The position numbers were made by a program, and so were the translations under genes. This document shows positions 23,060 through 33,753 of a stretch of 64,000 nucleotides of DNA, piece after piece. The notes beneath the pieces are model-generated. The model had not been told where the DNA came from, did no database searches, and was given only the letters and a program-made list of their open reading frames with translations. Location of the stretch: assembly GCA_026120185.1 (NCBI GenBank), contig JANUWF010000008.1, positions 2,790,001 through 2,854,000 on the forward strand, given 5' to 3'. Source of the DNA: Voacanga thouarsii (Eukaryota; Streptophyta; Magnoliopsida; Gentianales; Apocynaceae). How positions within the stretch are numbered: position 1 is the first letter of the stretch; each line of letters starts with the position of its first letter.

Positions 23060-24761
23060 AAGAGGAAGTCATCAGTCAGCTTTCTTCATGTGCCATAGCT
23101 CATGGAATGATTACAGTCTCAAGCGTAGCACTTGCACCCTTTTTTTAATGTTGTCTAGCAAGTCTGCTGGACTTTCTTTTGACTACAACATGCTTCTGTC
23201 TGCAACCTGATGAGCTACTAGTTGTAACTGGTTTGTCGGTCTTAAGAGCAACTTTGCCAGTAGAAGGTGCAGTAGTTATCTCTTAGTGAGCTGAGATTGA
23301 ATGTCTTCAACTGTAGGTTCTTCAGTTTATAGAACTAGAATCTCATCAACAGTAGGTTTCTTAGCAGTAGTAGGTTTTCTAGTGTCCTTTTCTGGTGAGG
23401 GAATGATAGGTACATTTTCTGGCTCTTGTGGAGTGTCTTGCTCATTTGAGACCCCTCCAGTATCCTTCTCTGCTTTAGACTACCTTCCTTCTACATCAGT
23501 TAATTGAGTGCCCAAATTGTGCAATTTAGTCTTGACTTCAGCACTGAAACCATCTAATTTTCCAGACAAAAGATTAGAGTATTTAAAATGCTCTGTGAAT
23601 TGGAGGAATTTTCTGCTATTTCATCTTTGCGTTTTGTCCCAGTTGAGGTAGTAGGTACAACTTTTTTTTCCTTCAGTTTTGACCTTAATCAGCTTTTCCT
23701 TCTCTTCTTCTATAGAATCTCTAAGCAGAATCCATTGATTGTCCATTTAGAAAGCCCATTTTCTCGAAAGAATCTTTGCTGTATACATTCATTTTGGAGT
23801 GTCCAGGGGCAATCGTATTGAGATCCGCATTGAAGTATTTGTAGACTTTGGTCAGAAGGTTTCCATATGGCAAATTTTTGTTTGAGGTATTCCTTGATTG
23901 GAGCATCAACTTCACAGCTAAAAAATCTAAATCTAATTTTACTGCCCTCTGATAGGGCCAACATTAATATCATCTGCATGATACTTACGGAGCTTTTGTG
24001 CCCAAAACCGAGTGCCACCATGGTTGAAACCATGTGGTACAGTATTCTCCCAATTCCATTTAACCGTTTTATGTTGCGATCGAGTTTTTAAAACTCTTGC
24101 TTCCAGTGAACTTGTTCTCAAATCTCCCCAAATCAAACAAGTTAGACTCCGAAAATTTGTTCATCTCAAAGAACTAAATTCCACCATCTCTGACTCTGAA
24201 GATTTTGTTTAGCATTTGATGATCAAACTCTAGGTTCATATATCCTTCTCGCGATGTACACTACTGAACCATAAACCCATCCCCTATTTCCTCGTGTCTT
24301 CCTTTTCTTGTATTTAAGTAAAATTCTCAGACCAACATAGTGTATAGTTTTTCATTTACAGACAACAGATCTCCCTAGCCAACCGATTCAAACATATTTA
24401 ACACATTCACATAATTTAAAAATGCTTTAGGTTTAACCCGACAGCCTACAACAATGGTCTTATTTCTCAACACCCATTCATTGAATTCTGACTTACACTT
24501 AGAGTTAAAAAAGCGGGGTACCTGAGTGTCCGAGCTTTCATCTTCAAGATGTTGTTCTGATGACGCAGTTTGAGAGGCTGGTTCTTCAGCAACTTCTTTA
24601 CCCTTCCTTTTGGTGAGCGACTTGGTGGAGGCAACAGATTTCTTTCCTACTGCTTTGCTTTTCTTGAGTTTCTTTGATTTGGGCTCAGTTCCTTTACTGG
24701 GTTTTAGGGATTTTAGCCATAGCGGATGAAAGGTAAAGGTTTTGGTTATCTGGTTTTGCAA
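23060..24761 (-). pseudogene. Element B accessory ORF (envelope position)
   Basis: Begins at the Met at 24761 with MQNQITKTF and a Lys/Ser-rich basic stretch (KSKKLKKSKAVGKKSVASTK), then DTQVPRFFNSKCKSEFNEWV. Further on are HMVSTMVALGFGHKSSVSIM, a degraded region, and a tail rich in Glu and Pro. The basic N-terminus and 'QVPRFxxSKCE' are shared with the ORF at 38208 in element A. Position after RNase H is that of the so-called env-like ORF of SIRE elements. I see no signal peptide or clear transmembrane segment, so an envelope role is not supported. Many stops and shifts. Confidence 0.6.
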
Positions 24762-26065
24762 AGAGCATAGAGATTAGCAAGGAGAGAAAGAGAGAGGTTA
24801 ATTATGGTTCCGGATTTTGAAAAAAGAGAGAGAAACTTGAATGGTTTTGAAAGTGTTTTTGGGATTTCCGAGGTATTTGAGAAGATAAGTACAATCAAGT
24901 ACATATGAAAAAGTAACATTTTAGAGATATGAATGAGCTATTCTAGAAAGGCTCGAATATTTTTTACTTTTAAAAAGAAAGATCTGGACCCAGATATTTT
25001 CTATCCGATTAATTTGCCTAAGAGATATGCCATACACGATTTTAGGCTGTTGCCATTTTGGACTTGAAGCCCAGTCCAAAATGTCCATCTAAGATACAGA
25101 AGTTATTAGCTAGAGATATGATTCTAGTGAAGGGATTTTGGATTCACATCGTCTAAGTACTGTATCCAACATCTCCATTCAAAATCAGAAAATCTTCAGG
25201 AATTTTGCAAGAATAAACAACCAATTTTTGGCAAAATCGTTAGTAATACAATCTAGTAATTCTTAAACCTCTTCGCAAATGATTAAATTTTTCTTCAACC
25301 AGTGGTTTGGTGAATATATCTATAAGTTAATTGTTCGTAGGAATATATTCCGCACAAACATCACCCTTAAGCACATGATCTCTCATAAAAATGATACTTA
25401 ATCTTAATGTGCTTAGTTCTAGAGTGCTGAATAGGATTCTTAGTTAAATTTATTCCACTAGTGTTGTCACACAGAATAGGAACACACTTAAAATTAAGGC
25501 TAAAATCAAGTAAAGTATTTTTTATCCATAAGATTTGTGCACAACTTCTTGTTTCTATGTATTCTGCTTCGGTTGTTGAGAGTTAAATACAGGCTTACTT
25601 CTTGCTGTACCAAGAGACTAGAGAATGTCCAAAAAATTGACAATGTCCACTGGTACTCTTTCTTTCAACTTAATAGCTTGCATAATCTGCATCCATATAT
25701 TCTATAAGATCAAAAGAGTTAGTTTGTGGATACCATAGACCATAATCATATGTTCCATCCAAATACCTAAAGATACGTTTTACAGCACATAGGTGGAATT
25801 CGTTGGGACATGATTAAAATCTTGCACAAAGGCAAATCGAGAACATGATGTTGGGTCGATTAGCAGTGAGATATAGAAGACTTCCAATCAGACCTCTATA
25901 CTTTGATTCATCCACTTTCTTACCCTTTTCATCTTTGTCAAGCTTTAATGATGTGCTCATAGGTGTACTGATTTCTTTAGCTTTATTCATTCCAAACTTT
26001 TTGAGAAATTTCTTAGCATACTTAGCTTGGTTTAGGAAGATGCTATCCTTGGTTTTCTTGATTTG

Positions 26066-26243
26066 TAACTACAAAGTAGGAACTCAATAGAATATAGAAT
26101 AAGGATATACAAACAAGAACCAATCCTAACGAAAAGGCAGAATAAATTGGATTGGGAAATAATACCACTCCTAGACCTCCTAAGATAAGACCCGATCCCA
26201 GAAAGACTAAAAGAAAATCATATATTGGCCCAGGCAAATCCAT
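26066..26243 (-). pseudogene. ndhG: Plastid ndhG 5' fragment (NADH dehydrogenase-like subunit 6)
   Basis: From the ATG at 26243 the minus strand reads [20 protein letters not shown], then [20 protein letters not shown] and [18 protein letters not shown], the start of plastid NdhG. The intact protein is about 176 residues and forms part of the membrane arm of the thylakoid NDH complex. Here only the first two transmembrane segments remain before the sequence runs into the copia RT. A few residues differ from usual plastid sequences (for example LFPNP where LLTNP is common), so the insert has aged. It cannot be expressed as a functional plastid protein. Confidence 0.9.
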
Positions 26244-26482
26244 TTAAAAAAATATATTTATATAAATCGAAATATTTCATGACTTTATTGACCTGACCAG
26301 GAAAAAGAAGTAACTCCATTTTTTTTATGTTTATGATACTTCTTAACTTTAACTTAATTATTAATTAAATAAATGAAATTTGAATAGGTGTGGGTTGATG
26401 TATATAGTGTTATTGGAGCCCTATTGTTTTGTTCAATTCTGCAAGAGTCGTTTGAAAAAAAATATATATATATATTTTCAAA
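26066..26482 (-). other. Nuclear plastid DNA insert (NUPT) of ~417 bp
   Basis: The copia RT is colinear on both sides (…GELNFFL on the right, QIKKTKD on the left) but is broken by foreign sequence. That sequence holds the first 59 codons of plastid ndhG (26066-26243) and about 240 bp of its upstream spacer towards ndhI. The two codons between FFL and QIK (GL in element A) are lost at the junction, which fits end-joining with a small deletion. No target duplication is seen. Spacer assignment is from its position and its plastid-like character. Confidence 0.88.
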
Positions 26483-27199
26483 AAGGAAGAAGTTGAGTTC
26501 TCCTATCATACTCATCTCAAATTCTTATTCCATAGCCTTTGCAAATTTCTTGCATAAAGAGTCATTAGTAGCTCCAAAGATAATGTCATTAACATATATT
26601 TGAACAATTAAGAAGTCATCAAAATTTTCAGATTTAATGAACATTGTAGTGTCAATTATACCTCTTGAAAAACCTTTTGAAAGAAGAAAGTCACTAAACC
26701 TTTCATAACAAGTACGTAGAGCTTGTTTTAAACCATAAAAACCTATGAAAAGTTTAAAGACATGATTTGAAAAATATTCATGAATAAAAGCAGGGGATTG
26801 CTCTACATACAATTCCTCTTCAATAAAACCATTTAAAAAGGCACTTTTAACATTCATTTGATAGAGCATGAAATATTTGAAAGATGCAAAAGCAAGCAGT
26901 ATTCTAATGGACTCTAATCGAGCAACGGGAGTAGAAGCTCATCATAATCAATGCCCTCTTCTTGATTGAATACTTGGGCAATAATTCTAACTTTGTTTCT
27001 AATAACTACACCATACTCATCAAGTTTGTTTCTGAAAACCCACTTGGTACCAATCACGGGATAATCAAGTGGTCTAGGAACAAGTTTCTGAACTTGATTT
27101 CTTTCGAATTGATTCAATTCTTCTTGCATGGCCAGAATCCAAAAATCATCGCGTAAAGGTATATCAATGCAATCAGGTTCAATACTTGAAAGTATAGCA

Positions 27200-28200
27200 A
27201 AATTATCAATGAAGTACCGTCTTGTTTTGATACCACAGTTGGGATCACCAATAATCTGCTTTTTTAGATGTCTAGTTTTGTACTTCCAATCTTTTGGTAG
27301 GCTTTGATCAGTGTGCTCTTCAATTATTTACTTACTTTCTTTAGCTTGTTGTTATTCCAATTCCTCTTCTTTGGCATGGATGTCAAGTGATGGAACTTTG
27401 TGCTATTCACTGCCTTTTCCCTTTGTGGTTCCTACATCGTCATCATCTTTTCTAGAGATGCATACATTAGATTCATCAAATACAACATGTATGGATTCTT
27501 CCACACATAGAGTTCTTTTATTGTACACTCTATATGCCTTTTTGTTAGAAGAGTATCCAAGAAATATAGTCTCATTTGATTTGCTATCTAATTTTCCAAG
27601 ATTATCTCGAGTGTTGAGAACAAAATATTTGCAGCCAAAAACTTTGAAATAGAAGATGGATGGAACTTTGTCAAATATAAGTTCAAAGGGTGTTTTTCTT
27701 AGAAAGGTCTCAGTATAACACGGTTAACAATGTAACAAGCTGTGTTCACAACTTCAGCCCAAAAATATTTTGGAATAAAGTTTTCACAAAGTATTAATCT
27801 TACTATTTCTTGTAAAGTTCTATTTTTCCTTTCAAATTCACCATTTTGTTAAAGGGTTTTTGCTATTGAAAAGTTGTGAAAAACACCATTCTCATCACAA
27901 AATTTTGTAAACTTATGATTGCAAAATTCTTTACCATTGTCACTTCTAATTGATATCAATTTGCAGCCAAGGGAATTTTGAACGCGTTTGAGCATCTTTG
28001 AAAATTCAGAGCATGCCTAATCTTTTTGTGCAAGAAACAAGGTCCAAGTGAATCTTGAAAAATCCTCCACTAATAAATAAGCGTACCTCTTACCACCAAA
28101 GCTAGCGGTCCTTATGGGTCCAAGTAAATCCATATGAATAAATTCAAGAGGTTTTGACGTTGAAATCATTTTCTTTGGTTTGAAAGATGTCTTAGTTTGT
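27200..28200 (-). pseudogene. Element B integrase
   Basis: The minus strand reads PLEFIHMDLLGPIRTASFGG, then KRYAYLLVEDFSRFTW, where the first catalytic Asp of the usual VDDFSRFTW has become Glu. SIRSDNGKEFCN keeps the second Asp, and FERKNRTLQE the catalytic Glu. KTPFELIFDKVPSIFYFKVF and LGYSSNKKAYRVYNKRTLCV belong to the C-terminal part. Stops occur, for example in AC*FGKQ (Gln expected). It is followed by a linker to RT that is rich in Asp and Lys. Confidence 0.85.
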
Positions 28201-28849
28201 TTTCCAAACTAGCAAGCATCATACAACTGGTGTTTATCAAATTTTATTTTGGGCTGTCCTCTAACAATCTTTTTTGAAGACAATCTATTTAGCAAATTAA
28301 TAGATATATGGCCTAACCTTCTATGCTAAAGGTAGCCATCATCATCATTCATGGAAAAACATTTTATATTATGAGCAATAAGATCATCAAGGTACAATAC
28401 ATAGACATTTCCAATGCGATTTGCAACAAAGACGATTTCATTACTAGAATTATCGATGATAGTGCATGAATCATTTTCAAATTTAACTTTACAACCATTG
28501 TCACATAATTGGCTAATACTAGGCAAATTATACTCCAATCCATCAATCAACAACACTTTCTTAATAATGATAGAGGATCCCTTAGAAATATTACCTCTAC
28601 TAAGAATTTTTTCCTTTTTCTTGTCTCCAAAGGTGACAAATCCATCATTTGTAGCTTGAATGTCCTCCATTAGTGCTGCATTTCCAATCATATGTCTAGA
28701 GCATCCACTATTCAAAAACCACTTTGTAGAGTTCATCTTTTGTGGTAAATATACCTATATGCAACATGGAAGAGTGACTTTTGGTGCCTATTCTTTCTTG
28801 GGTCCTCAGGGGGTTAGTAATTGTTCCTTTAATCCTCCACACTGATTTC
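28200..28849 (-). pseudogene. Element B protease and GAG-pre-integrase domain
   Basis: The reading frame at 28736-28326 gives KWFLNSGCSRHMIGNAALME. The retropepsin motif LDSGCSRHM has its catalytic Asp changed to Asn. NGFVTFGDKKKEKILSRG-type and VLLIDGLEYNLPSISQLCDN stretches match the SIRE/Tnt1 type protease-to-integrase region. To the right the frame continues weakly to about 28845 (TNPLRTQERIGTK) and then stops matching. That is the truncation point of B. Confidence 0.85.
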
Positions 28850-29581
28850 ACCCCAGATTCTACTTTCTTCCTAACATGACACTTAGATGCATTTTATCCA
28901 CCTTTACCACAATAGGTTTCGAGTAAAGTGGAATTAGAAGAGAAGTTGAATGTTCAACTTCTAGTACCCCAATTAAGGACCCAGAAAAGATACAACCAGA
29001 TGTTTCTATACAAACTAAGCCACATCGTACTGAAAAGATATCGAGGGTTCTAGAAAGATGGACTGGAGAGGACTTTGAAGTAGTCTCCAACTATCAGGAA
29101 TAAGATTCTACTAGATACGATGAGGCCATTACTGATATTAATGCAAATGAATTGCAAATAGTAATGAATGTTGAGATTGAGTCTATATATCTCAATCAAG
29201 TCTGGGATCTTATCACTGCACCTGAAAAGATTAAATCCATAAGGTGCAAGTGGGTATACAAGACAAAGAAAAGTGCAGATAGAAAGGTGGAAACCTATAA
29301 AGCAAGGTTGCTTGCAAAATGTTATACTTAGAAAGAAGGGATCGATTATGACAAGACATTTTCACCTATTGCCATGCTTAACTCCATTCGTATTCTCTTG
29401 GTCATCGTATGTCATTATGACTACGAGATATGGCAAATGGATGTTAAGACAATTTTTCTAAACGGCTATTTTAATGAAGACATCTATATGACCCAACCTA
29501 AAGGCTTCATTGTGAAGGGCCAAGAACATATTGTCTGCAACCTTAAGAAGTTTATTTATGGACTTAAACAAGCATCATGTG
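28850..29581 (+). pseudogene. Element C: copia pol, left part (linker and RT N-terminus)
   Basis: The plus strand reads LERWTGEDFEVVSNYQE, ANELQIVMNVEIESIYLNQV, WDLITAPEKIKSIRCKWVYK, then KEGIDYDKTFSPIAMLNSIR and YEIWQMDVKTIFLNGYFNED, GFIVKGQEHIVCN and KKFIYGLKQAS. This is the copia RT up to its GLKQAS motif. It is a different family from A and B and closer to H. At 29581 it is cut by solo LTR D; the RT resumes at 46592. The left end is truncated against B, so its 5' LTR, gag and integrase core are gone. Confidence 0.88.
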
Positions 29582-29912
29582 TGTAACATCAGAAGAAGCC
29601 GAGGATGTCGCCCCATCTAAAGAACCAAGAAACTTTATAACTAGGTAAAGAAATAAAAAGAGCAAAAATAACTCAAAATCAATGAAAGTAATGTCTACAA
29701 GTCTCTCAAATTACATAAAATGAAACATCTCCTAAACAAGATTGAAATAGAAAATCAAAACAACTAACCTCTAATAGTGCGTCACCCTACTAGAGTTGGC
29801 TGATCCTGAAATATGACATCAAAGGAGTATGAGAAATACATCTCAATAAGCCTTGTGTGTACTCATGATTGAATCAAGATAAATTTCACGAATGCCCTTT
29901 GAAATCATTTAT

Positions 29913-30428
29913 TACTACAAGAAAATTGTGAATCTGCCACGGACTTTTGCCACGAAAAATTTTCCGTGGCAATCAATGATGGATTTTGCTATGAAAGAGT
30001 AAAATACAAGCAACTTGCGAGGGAAAAAATACCATAGCAAATCCGTGACTATTTTTTCTTTTTTTGTTCTAATTTATTAATTATATTAGTATTTATTAAT
30101 TTTTGTTCCATACCTTTTAAATAACAACGACTCTTGATTTATTTATTTTCTAATGCATTCATTCTTGAAATGGAATTATAAGATATATTATTTTTTAGTA
30201 TCGAAATATATGTTGGTATTAAAATAAAAAATTTTAAAGAAACGATATAATTTTATTTTATTTTGACTATAAAAGCCATTGAAAATTATTGTGAAGAACT
30301 ATATTATCATGTGTTCCGTGACAAATCCGTGGCTATTCCTTTTTTTGTTCTAATTTATTAATTATATTGGTTTGTATTAATTTTTTTTTCATACCTTGTA
30401 AATAACAACGATGGAATGTTTTGTAGTA
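29913..30428. mobile_element. Small CACTA-like non-autonomous element
   Basis: The left end TACTACAAGAAAATT is one base from the common CACTA terminus CACTACAAGAAAATT. The right end AATGTTTTGTAGTA (near 30415-30428) is a weaker inverted match. The left sub-terminal region holds inverted GCCACGG/CCGTGGC motifs. An 80 bp segment is present twice, at 30050-30132 and 30335-30414. No coding. A 3 bp target duplication is not clear. Confidence 0.5.
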
Positions 30429-32481
30429 GTAGTAGTAGAAGTAGTCATGGCAATCATAATATCAGTATTAAAAATTACGACAGCATTGGTAATAAAATTG
30501 ATATCAGAAGCTTTAGTAGGATCTCTGTTTTTTTTTTTTTTCCTTAAAGGCGATATTAGTAAAATCAATTTGGTATTGATAGGAGAGTATCACAATCAGT
30601 AATCAATAACTTCGAATAAAATCAAATAAATCCCTAAATCTTTAGATAATTTACTTAGCTAGACACTCGGAGGACTGGATATAAAATCCCATGTTAAAGG
30701 CTGTAGTGAAACTGATACCAACATAAGATTCATGTTTTAGGCTTACGAGTCATGTAAAGGGTGGTAACCGACCCAAACTCTCAACCCAGAACATCAGTAA
30801 ATCACCCCGCACAAAGCTTACACGAATCTCATTCATGGATATTCACAGCACAACAACACAGTGAATTTAGAACAAGATAGAAAAGGAACGCAAGTTTACT
30901 TGCAAAGAGAGATCCACTGGTCTTTGAAGTTTGGTAATTGCAACCCGTAATGGCAAGTAGACTGACTGGAAAATGGTGAATTTCAGTGTAGAAAACCTCC
31001 TTCAGTGAGTAGCGCTGCCTGTTTGGTTGAGATCTCGTGCGTGTGTGCCTCGTGTTGTCTCTGAGTATGGTTGAACCCAGGTGGTCTTGAAGATAACTAC
31101 TTGCCCAATGCAAGTAGTGCGGCCGAGAGGTCTTGAAGAAGGCAGGGTATTTTAATGTTCAGCTTTTGGTATGTGGTTATGGGTTTTTCGGTGAGTGTTG
31201 GCTGTTAGTGTATAAAGGAACTCGGTGCAATCTTAGAGCAGTTTTTCGGCTGTCCGTAAAAATGCTAACAGAAGCTTGTTGATTTCTGGTTTCAACTTGT
31301 GTGGGTGTGTCGGCTACCTCTCTGTTTGCTGATGCGGTATGGCCGAAAGCTCATAGTGATGTAGATAGCTAGTATCCTAGTCAATATGGGAAGATAAGAA
31401 TTCAGAGTTTTAAGCGTATACAGAGTCTATCTTCAGCTGTTTTAATTCGGTCTCTAAAGGGAAAACAGAAGATATCTCTTAGGCCGCGGTTCTTATCGTT
31501 GGCTACAATATGTAGCAGGAAAGCAGCCTGGGTTAGCCAGAAGTCTCCATAGGTAATAGAGTCCTTCTGGAGGAGATATTGAACAAGAAAATTGGACAGC
31601 TTTCTGTTCGTTCAAAAGATTGAAAGCTGACCATTGAAGGATGGTCTATTCCCAGCTATATCCAAAGTGTTCAAGCTGGACTTGAACTCTTCTTATGCGG
31701 CGGCTGTGAATAAAGCAGTAGATGGTAGGATGCTGTACTTTGAAGGAAGGAAAACCGAAGGAAAATTTCTGATAACAGATTTAACTTGTAAGAATTATTA
31801 CTAGCCAATAGCCAATAAATAAAAAAAAAATAGTGGACGAAGACAGAAAATTCGTTAGCTGAATTTCTTTTGATTAAAGTATTAAGAGAGGTTTTCCAAA
31901 ATAAACTTCAAGTGATGGTAAAAAATATATATTTTATTATCTCTTTAAACTAAATTTTAGGGGACAATTTTATATATTTATATATATATATATATATATA
32001 TATGTATAATAATAATAGGTTTTAGAAAATGTCTTATAATTCCCTTGGTGTCGCTAAATCCCTTTACAACAATTTAATTATCTAAACATTAAAATTGTTA
32101 TTTTAAATTATATATGTGTGTGTGTGGGTGTGTTTTATTCCCCTTTAAGAAATTCTAGGAGAATAAAACTCCATATAAATAGGGAAAACCCAAATGGCGA
32201 CAAGGAAGAAGAATTTCGGCCAAGATAGGAAAAGAAGGAAAAGGAAAAAGGAGATAATTGGTGCTAGGGTTAGGATTCTATCTTGAGTCTCCAAGAAATA
32301 CATCCCAAACTCTAACCATTAAGCCATATCAACTCTTGTGCCTATGTCACACAACCAAATTCTCTTCACTCTCAACTAAAGCATTTCATATGCCAATAAA
32401 AATTCTAAACTTTAGATAACTCATCTTTTCTATCTTAAAGACTTCATCAATTCACTAAGCAAACTATGACACAATTAAATA
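30429..32481 (-). other. Middle part of solo LTR D
   Basis: No gene seen. It contains a TA-repeat (about 31970-32003), TG repeats near 32110 and, at 32272-32326 on the minus strand, the tRNA-like module: GGCTTAATGGTTAGAG as A box and a poor B box (AGATAGAATCC). Spacing is the same as in E and F. Confidence 0.5.
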
Positions 32482-33651
32482 TGTTAGCCCTAAGGGTTTT
32501 CTCCTATATTTTGACTTATGACAAACGTTGATATGAATTAACTTGTGTAATCTATTGTGATATGACATGTTTGGCCTTTATTCTTCTAAGGCATTCAGAT
32601 ATGATTGTTTGGCAACTCTTTCGTAATTGAATTCAAGTATGGAAGATCAAAAAGAAGATCAAAGTATATGGAGTTGCATATCAAGAAGTCCTTATAAAAA
32701 GAACTTTAGACTAGGAAGTGTTATTAAGGTATTTCTATTATTTCCAATGTCTCTTTACCTTTTGATTCATTTGACTTTACATTGAAGCACCAAAGGAGAA
32801 GATTTCAAAGTTTTTGAAAATCTCAGAATTTTGGATTGAATAGTTTGAATCCAAAAGATTCATCCAAAATCCTATAAACTGTGTTGAAATGTTTCTGCTT
32901 GAAAAAGTGCCATTTTGGACTTACCTTTTGGATGCATCGTCGTCCAAAACCTGAGTCCAAAATACGGGTAAGTTTAACAGAAAATTATAGGAATTGACAC
33001 TTCACTTTTTGGCTCTATAAATAGCCTCTAAGCAAGATTAGACATAAGATTTTTGAAACATTCTTCTAAGAAACACTATTGCTCAACGTTTTCAAAAATC
33101 TCCTTTTATCAAAAAGCTTCAAAGTGAATTCATATCGTGTCAAAGGTAAAAGTACTTGTACTTTGTATCTTAGTGAATATCTGCTCAAATAAGTGAGCTC
33201 TTTACTGTTCTATTGATATTCAATCTCCAATATAGTGTAAGGTTGTGGTGTAAAACCTAGTTGGGGTGAACCTTGTTGTGATTGTTTGTTTGAGAAGTTT
33301 TGAAAAACTTAGTGTGGTGATTCTCTCTTGTATGTGGTATTGTTTGATTTCATTAAGTGGAGTAAATGAAATTTGGTTGAAAATCCTTAAGTGTGAGTTT
33401 AAAGTAGTGGACGTAGATCTTGGAAGATCGAACTACTATACATATCGTGTCTTATCTCTTTTATTATTAAATTGCATTTCCATTTCTGGTCTGAATCTAA
33501 ACATATATATCAACGAGTTCTTGGATAGCTTTCGTTGTTACCATAAAGTTGGTTCAAGAATCTTGATGATCATCATTGTTCTGCATATCAGACGATTCGA
33601 AAAATTTAAGTTTTCCAAAGACCTTATTCACCCTCCCTTTAAGGTTTTTCA
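32482..33651 (+). repeat. Element A 5' LTR
   Basis: TGTTAGCCC...AAGGTTTTTCA, 1170 bp; paired with 45278-46443. A TATA box (TATAAATA, 33016-33023) lies in CTCTATAAATAGCC, so transcription should start about 30 bases downstream. The ORF at 33266-33700 is only LTR sequence. Confidence 0.93.
33016..33023 (+). promoter_or_regulatory. LTR TATA box of element A
   Basis: TATAAATA in the 5' LTR; the 3' LTR keeps the same motif at 45809-45816. Confidence 0.7.
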
Positions 33652-33653
33652 TT

Positions 33654-33671
33654 TGGTATCAGAGCTTGGTC
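33654..33671 (+). promoter_or_regulatory. Element A primer binding site
   Basis: TGGTATCAGAGCTTGG begins two bases after the LTR end. It is complementary to the 3' end of initiator tRNA-Met over at least 12 bases. Confidence 0.92.
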
Positions 33672-33753
33672 TACATACTCTTGGTTTAACAACCTTGTAG
33701 AAAAGATCTTAATAGCAAGCTCATCCTCTATTCCATATGTTGAAGGGTCTTCA

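Larger units (their letters stand above)
25240..27200 (-). pseudogene. Element B reverse transcriptase and RNase H
   Basis: The minus strand gives PVIGTKWVFRNKLDEYGVVI, then after a frameshift MLYQMNVKSAFLNGFIEEEL and LIVQIYVNDIIFGATNDSLC. The catalytic YVDD motif has become YVND, so the enzyme would be dead. A TAA follows FAKAME (Gln expected). The plastid insert then replaces two codons, and the protein resumes [20 protein letters not shown], then NKAKEISTPMSTSLKLDKDE; the RNase H part YMDADYASY and VERKSTSGHCQF follows. A degraded tail runs to about 25240. Confidence 0.9.
20494..28850 (-). mobile_element. Element B: SIRE-like Ty1/copia, 5' truncated
   Basis: Minus-strand order is protease, GAG-pre-integrase, integrase, RT, RNase H, accessory ORF, polypurine tract and 3' LTR. 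Integrase before RT is the copia order; the accessory ORF after pol is a SIRE/Maximus trait. The 5' LTR, primer site and gag are missing: B stops near 28850 against a plus-strand fragment of copia C. A plastid fragment (26066-26482) sits in the RT. B is related to A, but its LTRs clearly differ, so it is a different subfamily or much older. Confidence 0.88.

Noticed and set aside
23060..24761. True viral envelope gene
   Set aside because: Only the position fits; no signal peptide, membrane anchor or cleavage site is visible.
33266..33700. 144-codon frame in the A 5' LTR as a gene
   Set aside because: It lies within the LTR and primer site; the 3' LTR copy (46059 on) is shifted and shorter.
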